Shown one piece after another: positions 1 through 51,506 of a stretch of 64,000 nucleotides of DNA (the stretch's first letter is position 1; every line of letters begins with the position of its first letter). The notes below the pieces were generated by a model. The model was not told the DNA's origin. It saw only the letters and a list, made by a program, of their open reading frames with translations, and did no database searches. A program made the position numbers and the translations under genes. The DNA comes from Zeus faber (taxonomy: Eukaryota > Chordata > Actinopteri > Zeiformes > Zeidae): the NCBI GenBank assembly GCA_960531495.1, contig OY482863.1, positions 4,495,689 through 4,559,688 of the forward strand, in the 5' to 3' direction.

Positions 1-42
1 ATAAACTCTCATAATCTAGTCTCATCTAATCTGTGATTCCAG

Positions 43-3000
43 TACGGCTTCAGCCTGCTGAGGCGTCGCGCTGTCCAGCTGGAGGAGCTGACTCTGGGAA
101 AGGACTCTGCAGACTGCGCCAAGACCCTGAACGAGCTGGGAGTCCTGTACTACCTGCAGAACAACCTAGAGTACTACACACCACACACCACATGCAGTAC
201 ACAGTACACACACTGCCCTGTACTACCTGCAGAACAACCTAGATTACTACACACCACACGCAGTACACAGTACACACACTGTCCCGTACTACCTACAGAA
301 CAACCTAGAGTACTACACATTATGCACAGTACACAGTACTCACACTGCCCTGTACAACCTGCAGAACTACCTACAGTACCACACATTACACACAGTACAC
401 AGCTCACAATACTACACAGTACACACACTGTCCTGTACTACCTGCAGTAATCTTTAGTGTTTCCTCTTTGGCACCAAAGACAATTATCTCAGTTTTTCTC
501 ATTATTTAGTTGAAGGAACTTCTGCCGCGTCATTGATTTGTTCAGTGCATTGATAGTAGATCAATGGACGATGATCAACTGATGAGACAGGCTCCTTGTG
601 GCGATGTATTATGCATATGATGCATTATTTGGTTTAACAGGAGCATGCAGAGGTGAAATAAAAAGAGGTCCAAGGATTGAACCTTGAGGAACTCCACATG
701 TGATGTTAGTTCAGATACATCTTTGACAAGGGAGACAAAATGGTCCCGGTTTTGTAAAAAAAAAAAAAAAAAAAAGTCTGGAACCAATTTAAGACCGTGC
801 CTGGAAGTCCAACAGAGTTTTCCAAGATAATACACAATGGTTCTCTTGAGGTGACGTTGGGGTGTTCTCCTCAGCGCCGCCAGGGGCTTCCTGAGCCGCT
901 CCCTGGAGATGCGGCAGCGGGTCCTGGGCCCGGACCACCCGGACTGCGCCCAGTCCCTGAACAACATGGCCGCCCTGCACACGGAGCGCAGGGAGTACGA
1001 GGTGGCCGAGGAGATGTACGAAAAGGCGCTGCACATCCGCCGGAGTGCGCTGTCACATGACCACCCTTCGCTGGCCTACACCCTCAAACACCTCGCCATG
1101 CTGTACAAACGCAGGGTGACGAACGCACACACACACACACACACACATACACACCAAGTAGATGTAGTTTGAGACCATATAGGTGGTGAAAAGTATGGGA
1201 CAGTATCGGACCTGCCAACCCGCATGCATTTTGTCTACCAACTACGCAATTCTTAGTCAAAATACGCAGGTACGAAATGCCTCTCCTCCCACTCAACATC
1301 CACTGATATGCAGCACTGAGTTGCTTTATTATCCACCGAGGTGTAACGCTGCGCTGTGAGGTCAAATGGGAAGTGGGAGAGTTAGAATAAAGCACAAAAA
1401 TGTGTGAATGTTTGTAAGTTAACATATAAAACATGAGATGCACCAATCCATCGGCCGGTGGCCAGAATTGGTAGGTTTTCACCGGCCGATCAGTGTCAGG
1501 TATATTTTTAGATTCTGTGTTGGTCAAATGTACACGCCCTATACCGTGCTTATGTCCTGTAGTCCCATACAACAAACACTACACTACAAACCCGATACCA
1601 ACGTAATGTAACGTAGTTGACGCTCAAAAGAAAGAGTGAAAGGAAAAAAATGTCAGATGTTTGGAAATACTTTAAGCTAAACATAGAAGATTAGATAAAT
1701 GATTTATTTAGCGCCTGAAAATATTCTAAATTAAGCCGACTGCTTATCGCCGGCTGTCACAGTGGAGCTCTGATCGTGATGATGGTTTGACTCTTTTGAG
1801 ACTCTTTTCTTGACGAGTCACTCAGTAAAGTTCAATTTGATTCTGTTGGTTTAACGCACGGTGAGCGAAGGAGGACGTCAATGAACGACAGCGAGAAGAG
1901 TCAGCCATTTATTTTATTTGTTTATGTTTTTGTAATGATTGCAATTTATTTGCAAAATACCGTATAAATATAATATAAATTAATATTTGAACTTAAAGTG
2001 AAAGAGACTTTCATTTGAAGCTTTAACTGGACATTTCCATTTTAGTTATACATTGGGTAATAAGAAAAATCAGTGAGATTTACAGGTTGAGTTACACTGA
2101 AACCTGATGACCATCCCATATTCTATTTTATTGGAACTCAGGGACAGTTTCATGTTCTGTTCTTGTTCCACAGTGAATAAATGTGTAGTCTATTAATCAG
2201 CAATCTCACTATTGTGGTGACTGAAAATTGCAATGTAGTCCGTATGTGCAGCTGTCCAATCACGTTAGTGTGATCAGATCACATGTATTCGTCATCGACG
2301 TACAGCAGATCGGAAATCGGAATCTGCAGGTCAGACTTAAAAAACAATCAGAAATAGCAATTGGCCAAGAAAATTGCAATCGGTGCATCTCTAGTTGGTA
2401 AACATGTTTTGTAACTTTACCAGATGATGTATTTCAAGCTCTGTATCCTGCTGAGATAAATTACTATAATTAGTTCACCCTAGTAGCTCGCATAGGATGT
2501 GATTAGGCTTGTTACAAGAGGGCTACGGTGTGAATAACTGATGGAGTCATTTAGCTGCAGTAAATCAAGCGCCACTGAGACTCCCTGTTACACTGTTGTG
2601 GTACTCAAAATATTTTCCGAAGGTTGGCAGGTCTGTAGTACACAACATTAAACCAGTGACAGGTGAAGTGAATTACATTGATCATCTGGTTCCAATGGCA
2701 CCTGTCAAGGGGTGGGATATATAATTATTATAATATATATATACTGTTATCTATTATTATTATATATTTACTGTTATCTATTATTATTATATATATACTG
2801 TTATCTATTATTATCATATATATACTGTTATACAGTATATTATTATTATATATAAACTGTTATATATTATTATAATATATAGACTGTTATATATTATTTT
2901 ATATATATACTGTTATATACTATTATTATATATATAAAGTGTTATATATTATTATTATTATATAAGGCAGCAAGTGAACAGTCAGTTGTTGAAGTTGATG

Positions 3001-4458
3001 TGTTGAAGCAGCGTAAGGATCTGAGCCACTTTGACAAGGAGCACATTGTGATGCTGGACGACTGGGTCAGAGCATCTCCACAACCACAGCTCTTGTGGGC
3101 TGTTCCCGCTATGCAGTGGTTACTACCAACCAAAAGTGCTCCAAGGAAGGACGACCGGTGAACCGGCGACAGGGTCATGGGGCTCAATACTCATTGTGGG
3201 GAGCCAGGTCCAGCCCGTCTGGTTGGATCCCACAGAAGAACTACTGTAGCACAAAGTGGTGAAATAGGAAATGTTGCTACGATAGAAAGGTGTAGAACAC
3301 ACAGTGCATGGCAGCTTGCTGCGTATGGGAGCGCTCACAGTGTCCATGCTGACCCCTGTCCACCCCTGAAAGCACCTACAATGGACACATGAGCGTCACA
3401 ACTGGACCATGGAGCAATGGAAGAAGGTGGAGGTCTGATGAATCACGTTTCTTCTACATCATGTGGATGGGCGGGGTGAGGGTCCAATCCCATGGATCAT
3501 CTGTGGAATGTGCTGGAACAACAAGCCTGATCCGTGGGGGCCCCACCTCCAACTTCCAGGACTTAAAGGATCTGCTGCCAACGTCTTGGTGCCAGATACC
3601 ACAGGACACCTTCAGAGTCTGGTGGAGTCCATGCCTCCACCTCACAGCTGTTTTGGGGACACGGGGGGGAGCTACATAATATTAGTTTAATTAGTGGTGC
3701 TTTTAATATTGTGACTGATCGGTGTATGATATATGATCTGGTATATGATAAATATGATGTCCTGCATTCCTAATTGGCCACTGGTTGCCATGGTACCAAC
3801 GCTACTCGTCCACCAGGGGAAGCTGGAGAAAGCTGTTCCGCTGTACGAGTTGGCGCTGGAGATCAGAGAGAAGAGCTTTGGACCCAAACACCCCAGCGTG
3901 GCCACGGCACTGGTCAACCTGGCCGTTCTCTACTGCCAACTGGTGAGACCTGTTACACTGGAGGGACTGGTTAGACTAGTTACCAACTGGTTACACTGGT
4001 GAATTATTGTATTAAATTATGAATCAGTGAATCAGAGTGTCATTGTGTCATGTGATGTATAAACCACTAAAAGTGAATATTTACAACTTCCTGTCGCAGA
4101 AGAAGCACGGCGAGGCTCTTCCTCTGTACCAGCGAGCATTGAAGGTGTACGAGGACAGTTTGGGGCGGAGCCACCCGCGTGTCGGGGAGACGCTCAAGAA
4201 CCTCGCCGTGCTCAGGTGAGAACCCATCCTGGATGGTTCTGGTCTTTCATGTTCCAGTAGAACACAAACCTCACTTCCTGTTTCCCGTCCAGCTACGAGG
4301 AGGGCGACTTTGAGCGGGCTGCCGAGCTCTACAAACGTTCCATGGAGATCAAGGAGGCGGAGCCATCTCTGTGTGGGAACGCTCCCTCACGCCACTCGTC
4401 CAATGGGGACACATTCAGTCTGAGAGGCCCTGCCCCCCTCCCACCGGCCCCCAGGTGA
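43..4458 (+). CDS. nphp3: Nephrocystin-3, C-terminal TPR exons (partial; 5' part lies before the window)
   Basis: The last five coding exons are at 43-170, 875-1115, 3817-3942, 4100-4215 and 4293-4458, with stop TGA at 4456-4458. Phases join cleanly at every junction (128, 241, 126, 116 and 166 nt). The translation is a run of about 42-residue kinesin-light-chain-like TPR units. Typical stretches are [44 protein letters not shown] and [14 protein letters not shown]. The tail is EIKEAEPSL followed by a segment with [12 protein letters not shown], which matches the C-terminus of vertebrate NPHP3 as I recall it. In the family, NPHP3 acts in the inversin compartment of the primary cilium and is a nephronophthisis gene; its TPR region mediates partner binding. 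The gene converges on uba5, as in human. The first exon here has its 3' end copied into a downstream minisatellite. The missing upstream part is an effect of the window edge and not a truncation. Confidence 0.93.
144..448 (+). repeat. Minisatellite seeded on an nphp3 exon end and splice donor
   Basis: There are about five units of 66-83 bp, starting near 144, 217, 284, 349 and 432. Each begins with a copy of the last ~27 nt of the nphp3 exon ending at 170 (core CTACCTGCAGAACAACC). The copy is followed by donor-like GTACTACACA and a run of GTACACAGTACACACACTG. The first unit is the real exon end; the rest lie in the intron. The copies have drifted by several substitutions. Confidence 0.85.
1123..1152 (+). 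repeat. (CA)n microsatellite just after an nphp3 donor
   Basis: A short (CA)n run begins about 8 bp after the nphp3 donor at 1116. It is one of many CA/GT repeats close to splice sites in this window. Confidence 0.9.
1435..2394. mobile_element. Non-autonomous hAT-like element in an nphp3 intron
   Basis: The ends are inverted repeats: GAGATGCACCAAT at 1435 and the complement of ATTGCAATCGGTGCATCTC ending near 2394. The interior is AT-rich with no coding potential for a transposase. The GATGCACCGAT-type terminus is common in fish hAT-derived repeats. I could not identify a clean 8-bp target duplication, so the class is tentative. Confidence 0.45.
2640..3735 (+). mobile_element. Decayed Tc1/mariner copy with an expanded AT-rich block
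   Basis: The left end reads ACAACATTAAACCAGTGACA and the right end reads GACTGATCGGTGTA, the terminal pattern of a familiar fish Tc1/mariner family. The interior keeps recognisable transposase pieces on the + strand, such as SDESRF-like and [12 protein letters not shown]. It is frameshifted, and the central part is deleted between about 3470 and 3490, removing most of the catalytic region. About 240 bp of ATATATACTGTTAT-type repeat (2720-2965) sits near the left end. A second copy at 61082 carries a similar block at the same place. Confidence 0.8.
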
Positions 4459-4544
4459 ACCGGGATCGGAACCAGAACTAACTAGCTGTGAATTTAATAC
4501 CTCCCTGTCCACCGTAGGCGCTGGGATGGTGAGGTAAAGGTATG

Positions 4545-4755
4545 TTATAAAGCGCTTTTTCTAGTCTTGCGACCGCTCCAAGCGCTTTACCACACGTGCC
4601 TCACATGCAAGGTGCACACCTGCTCAACAAGTGCAGCTAGCGGTTCAGTGTCTTGCCCAAGGACACTGTGGCGCACTGCTGGGAATCGAACCAGGACCCC
4701 TTTGATTACTGGATGAGCCGTTCGCCCTACTGCGCCCCCGCGCCGCTAGCTAGTG
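4545..4755 (-). mobile_element. tRNA-derived SINE
   Basis: Read on the minus strand it has a box-B-like GGTTCGATTCC, then the CTTGGGCAAGACACTGAACC segment typical of teleost tRNA-derived SINEs, then a tail running into AAGCGCTTTATAA. It lies just 3' of nphp3. Confidence 0.75.
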
Positions 4756-5546
4756 TGAGCATTAGCAGTAATACAAGGGACTCCAGGAGAGGTGGCTTTA
4801 ACAACAGACCCAAAAATAATGACTGTTTTCCACTTTCGACCAATCAGAACCCAGTATTCCAGAGATCACATTTTGGGAAATTATTACAAAACGTGGCTGT
4901 ATCTGCCTCTCATCTACATTCCTCCATCCTGAACAGGAAACAAGATTAATGGTGGAATGTGATTTACTTATTGCGTACCTAAATATTTAAGATGGAGAGA
5001 TTAGATGGATCTAAGGAGATCCTCTCCCCATGCACGTTACGTCAACGCCCACACGCAGCTTCCTAGTTGGAGTGGCGTGAAGCCCCCCGTTCACCGTTTC
5101 CCCAAAGAAAACCAATACACAGTATTTTTATGTTGCATGTATTTATTGTAATTGAATGAAATCAAAACAGCAGTGTGCGTAACAGGAACACTTCTCCTTT
5201 ACCCCCACCCCTGCTGAATTGCGATATAAAATTTGAGATTTGGCCCAAGCCTAGTCAGTATATATATGTTATATTTAGAATGTTCATATAGCCATCAGGT
5301 GATTATTTTAAAACATTTAATTGAAACTGAATGTTTTTGGGAAAAACCACCGGCACCTAATTGTTGCACATGGTGTTTTTGTCGGAGATGTTGAAATATT
5401 ATTTCATATTTGTGAAAGGGATTTTGCGCTGGTTAAAGTCCAGTGTTACTGCAACATGAACCTCAAGTGCTTTCACCGTGTTAGTATTCATGCACTTAAA
5501 TGTGTAGAAATACACAGATACAGTATAAACACAGAGTATTCCATTT

Positions 5547-5561
5547 AATAAATACTTTATT
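5547..5561. promoter_or_regulatory. Back-to-back poly(A) signals for convergent nphp3 and uba5
   Basis: The sequence AATAAATACTTTATT contains AATAAA on the + strand (5547-5552) and AATAAA on the - strand (5556-5561). The minus-strand signal lies about 270 bp past the uba5 stop and is a good candidate for uba5. The plus-strand signal would give nphp3 a 3' UTR of about 1.1 kb; an earlier site for nphp3 cannot be excluded. Confidence 0.6.
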
Positions 5562-5826
5562 CAGAATGATTCTGCTTGTGCCCAGTGGTGTTACAGCTTT
5601 CAGAGAGAACACAAATCTGATGCATGCACTGGAGACGGACACCCTGGTGGTTAAGTACCAACTTACTGGTAATGAACTGGTTTTGCGTTTCCAACATGCT
5701 GCTCTGCGCCAGCCACTAAAGCACTTTGCCGGGACTTCAAGCCGCACGCCGCACGGAGGTTCCTCCGGCGCCTCCGAGCTCCGTCCGTCCTCGGGGGTGG
5801 CCGGCGGAACGTCGGTGCGTCGGCGG

Positions 5827-10707
<4,881 letters not shown>

Positions 10708-11339
10708 CTCTAAAATCTCACTCAAAACGCCGGGATCTGGCGCTCGAACAGGGACCGCGCAGCCGAATGGAAGTACACGTACACGTACACAAAAGCTGCG
10801 ATCAGCTGGTAGGCTGTGTTACCGGGAACACCGTCCGTGGAGAAACGGACGTTCACACGTCAATAATTCCCAGTGATAAATACGGATATTGTAGTTCTGA
10901 AAACGTAAAACGCATTTAAATACGGGGCTGAAAATATCGAATATCCCGTAATTATTCAATTGACGAAATAAAGGTTGATCCGATTTTTTTTGACACCACT
11001 GTGAGAACTATTACATATCTTTGCATCATTGCGAATATCCGTCGCGTAAATCGCGTACCCGGAAGTAGGGTGTGTGCAGCGCTTTAAAGTTTCCGGGCAG
11101 CAACAGCGTCCACACCCGACCCGAACAGAACCAGAACCAGAACCAGAACCAGAAGCAGAAATAGAAGCAGAAAATAGAAGCAGAAGCAGAAGCGGTTTAT
11201 CTTCGCCGGCTCCATTGACAGATACGAAGAGTGTGTTCTGGTGGTTTGGTGCACCTGTGTGTAAGTCCGTGACTGATACGAATCATCTGTAAATGATTAA
11301 CTGTCAACTCTGCCTGAAGTTACTCCTTTCCGCTGAGAC
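10708..11339. promoter_or_regulatory. Shared uba5/acad11 divergent promoter region
   Basis: The two start codons face away from each other across 632 bp. An ETS-type site (CCGGAAGT) lies at about 11059-11066 and CG dinucleotides are frequent around 10740-10860 and 11040-11110. No TATA box is evident. The segment 11100-11190 has a short CAGAAC/AGAAGC repeat likely inside the acad11 5' UTR. The same divergent arrangement exists in human as I recall it. Confidence 0.65.
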
Positions 11340-28332
<16,993 letters not shown>

Positions 28333-28374
28333 TCGCACAGCACTCGACGTTCAGCTGATTTTCATAATAATAAT

Positions 28375-28380
28375 AATAAA
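28375..28380 (+). promoter_or_regulatory. acad11: acad11 poly(A) signal
   Basis: AATAAA at the end of an (ATA)n run, about 45 bp after the stop codon. This would give a very short 3' UTR. Confidence 0.6.
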
Positions 28381-28473
28381 AAAAACCTACACCTCCCACC
28401 ATGCATTGCTCCTGTGACCTCACTTCCTGTAGTTGATGTATTGATAGAATGACGAGGAAGCAGCTTTTAGGAA

Positions 28474-28479
28474 TTTATT
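28474..28479 (-). promoter_or_regulatory. u2surp: u2surp poly(A) signal
   Basis: AATAAA on the minus strand, about 165 bp past the u2surp stop. It leaves under 100 bp between the ends of the convergent acad11 and u2surp transcripts. Confidence 0.6.
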
Positions 28480-28643
28480 TTTAATGTGAACTACAAAAAC
28501 AGAATGGGGGGGAGGGGGGAGGGGGCGGCACAGAGGACTTATCTTACAATATAAAACAGCGTCAGCGCCCTGGGGGGCGTGGCCACCGGGACCGGGAGGG
28601 GCATGGCCACTGGGAGGGGCGTGGCCACCGGGGGGGGGGGCGC

Positions 28644-47980
<19,337 letters not shown>

Positions 47981-48624
47981 CTTTTGTTGCACTGGGGCCG
48001 AACGATCCCCGAGCAGCAGATGAGCGTTGGACAGGAGCCCAGGGAAGAGCAGTCGAACACGGAGTCATCGAGTCATTAAACTCTGCTTTTACGCCGTAAC
48101 ATTCTCCATTCAGAAAATCCAATCAATTTCATATACTATAATACAATATAGTATGATATAATATACAAACATAATAAATGCATACCTGTAGAAATGCTCA
48201 ATTAACGCAAATGTAAACTTAAATCAAAGTCTCGATTACGATTTTAATCTTCTCCTTGGCAACTTGAGATAAAAATCTTAAACAAAAATGGGAATTATTA
48301 ACACTATTAGACTGGTGGTGCTTGTAGAAGGACGCACGGACTTCATGGTGTCCATACCTACACCTCATGTTTTCAACCAGTAGGTGGCGCCATGCCCCTC
48401 TCCTCCTCCTCCTCCTCCCCGGTCAAACATCTTCACCCTCCTGATCTTATTTTAGAACTTCAATGGGTTTCTCACGTGGCAGTGGTTTCTTTCACGTGGC
48501 CCTAATCCTCTCCCGGTCCATACAAACTCCTGTAATATACTCCATCCTGTACAGCTCCCAAGTCATGTTCCCCCCTGAAGACCAGACCTGGTCCCTCCTC
48601 CTGCACAACAAGCCATGCATTCAT

Positions 48625-49150
48625 CTGCTGCAGAACCAGACCCCTGCAGAAGCAGATTCCTGCAGAACTAGACCCTCGCAGAACCAGACGCCCGAATAAC
48701 TAGACCCCTGCAGAACCAGACCTAGACCAGCCCTTACTAGACCCCCGCAGAGCCCGACTCCTGAAGAACTAGACCCCTGCAGAGCCAGACCCCTGCAAGA
48801 CCAGACTCCCCCAGCGCTAGACCCCTGGAGAAATAGACCCCTGAATAACTAGATCCCTGCAGAACCAGGCCTCTGCAGAGCCAGACCCCTAAAGAGATAG
48901 ATCCCTGCAGAACCACACCGCTGCGAAACCAGACCCCTACAGAGCCAGGCTTCGCTGCAGATTCATACTCGAGCTGCAGAAGCAAACACCTGCAGACCAG
49001 ACCACGCCGCAGGTCCAGACCCCCGTGCAGACTAGACCCCACTGCTGGTACAGACCCCCGCTGCAGATCTAGACCACTGTGGATGCAGAGCCCACTGCAG
49101 AGCCAGGCTCCCGCCACAGACCCAGACCCCTGCTGGAGAACTAGAGCCCT
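48625..49150 (+). repeat. Minisatellite in the pcolce2 5' flank / 5' UTR
   Basis: About 17-18 bp units (ACCCCTGCAGAACCAG variants) repeat some 28 times and stop about 100 bp before the pcolce2 ATG. Some units are diverged (CTGCAGATCTAGACC). Confidence 0.85.
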
Positions 49151-49253
49151 GCAGAGCCTCCTGCGGGACGGTGCTTTTCCTCCAGGCTCCGGGACCTGCT
49201 GCTACTTCTCCTTCAAGGATCCAGGATCTTCAGGCCACGGGTCCCGGGACACC

Positions 49254-51090
49254 ATGTGGACCACATGCGGAGTTCTGTGCGCCTGCAGCGCGTTGTTCCT
49301 CACCGTGTGCGCGCAGTCCGAGCGGCGGTAAAAAACTTTTTACTCTCAGAGCTGATTTAGTATTTCTGCTGGAAGACCCCGTTCACACCCGGTGTGTCCT
49401 GAACTAACGGCCCGCGTTCCGGAGGAAGGTCCGACCTCCACTCCATCAATTTATATTCAAGCATTTAAATAAAAACTCCTTTCCTCCCCCAGAGCCTCGT
49501 TCACATGCGGAGGGAACATCACGGGGGAGTCCGGGCTGATCGGGAGCCAGGGCTACCCGGGGGTCTATCCCCCCAACACCAAGTGCGTCTGGAGGATCAC
49601 GGTGAGCAGGACTTTGTGGAACACGGATCATATTCCGGCCCTGGTGGCGGGTCGCCTGCTTCGGTCGTTGGAACTCTATCAATAAATACAGTTTGCGTCG
49701 TTTTGAAATTAAAATCGTTTCAGCAAACTCCCTGAGAAGAAAATGTGAAAGATGAAGCTAAAATTAGAATTCGATTAGAATTAGAATTTCATTAGAATTA
49801 GATCAGAATTACATTAGAATTACATTGGAGTTACATGAGAAATAGAATCAAATTAGAATTAGAATAAAATTAGAATCCATGCAACACACAACTGTTACTC
49901 ATTCAGCTGTAGAGACACTGTACAGTACACAGTACAGACATAGTAATGTACAGTACACAGTACACACATAGGAATGTACAGTACATAGTACACTCTGTAC
50001 ACAGTACACACAAAGTAATGTTCTGTACACAGTACACACAGTACACTAAATTATGTGGTATACAGTTAACACACATTAAAGTACAGCTAATACATAGTAC
50101 TGTAGGTGGTTTTCTGCCTCTATCTCTAAATACCTCCATGACACCCTCATAAATCACCCCCCCCCCACCCAGGTCCCTGAGGGCCGGGTGGTCGTCCTGA
50201 AAATATGCAATAATGTACAGTACTTACATAGTAATTTACAGTAAATACTCAGTAATATACAGTAAGTACACAGTAATATATATTAAATACTCTGTAATAC
50301 TCGGTAATACTCAGTGCCCCAGGTCCCTGAGGGCCGGGTGGTCGTCCTGAAAATATGCAACAATGTACAGCACTTACATGGTAATTTACAGTTAATACTT
50401 AGTAATATACAGTGACTACAGTAATATATATTAAATACTCTGTAATACTCAGTTATACTCAGTGCCCCACCCCCCAGGTCCCTGAGGGCCGGGTGGTCGT
50501 CCTCTCCTTCCGCTTCATCGACCTGGAGAGCGACAACCTCTGTCGCTATGACTACGTTGATGTCTACAGCGGCCATGGCACCAGCCAGCGGCTGGGTCGC
50601 TTCTGCGGGACCTTCCGGCCCGGCGCACTGGTTGCCACGGGCAACAAGATGTTGTTGCAGATGGTGTCTGATGCCAACACGGCGGGCAGCGGCTTCTTGG
50701 CCGTCTACTCCGCCGCCCTCCCCCACGAGAGAGGTAATCGATACACCTGATCGGTCATCCTATCAGCACATCGCTATAATCAACTTAATATCCATATTTT
50801 ATCACATGGCTCGGTGAAATACTGGATTCTGATTGGTCAATAGCGGCAATCAGAGGTCAGTTATTTCTGAATAACCATGACTGATCTGTTGATAATGACT
50901 TCACTTAACTGGTTTCACGTCCCTCATATCACCGCTACATGCTAATGCTAACACTGACCACTGGCGACATCTGGTGGCGCCACATAGAAACTACAATGTG
51001 TATTATTTTATTTATTAAGAAACATGTAATCTGGATCATGAATAATGTGTAGATAGATAGAGAGACGGACAGACAGACAGATAGACAGAC

Positions 51091-51189
<99 letters not shown>

Positions 51190-51258
51190 CTGACAAACAG
51201 ACCGACAGACAGACAGATAGATAGAAAGATAGACCGACAGACAGACGGATAGACAGAC

Positions 51259-51319
<61 letters not shown>

Positions 51320-51465
51320 TACGGACAGACAGGCAGACAGACAGACAGATAGATAGATGACAGACAGACAGACAGATAGATAGATAGAACAGCAGCAACA
51401 TCGGAACCTTCATTGCAGGACAATGTGGAATTTCTCAGAGCTCGATGGTAAACAGAGCCCCCCCA

Positions 51466-51506
<41 letters not shown>

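Larger units (their letters stand above)
4459..5826. other. nphp3-uba5 convergent intergenic region
   Basis: The gap between the two stop codons holds the presumed 3' UTRs, one SINE (about 4545-4755) and paired poly(A) signals at 5547-5561. No further coding sequence is visible. Confidence 0.7.

Noticed and set aside
3389-3690. Small open frames resembling a coding gene
   Set aside because: They are fragments of the decayed Tc1/mariner transposase with frameshifts and a central deletion.
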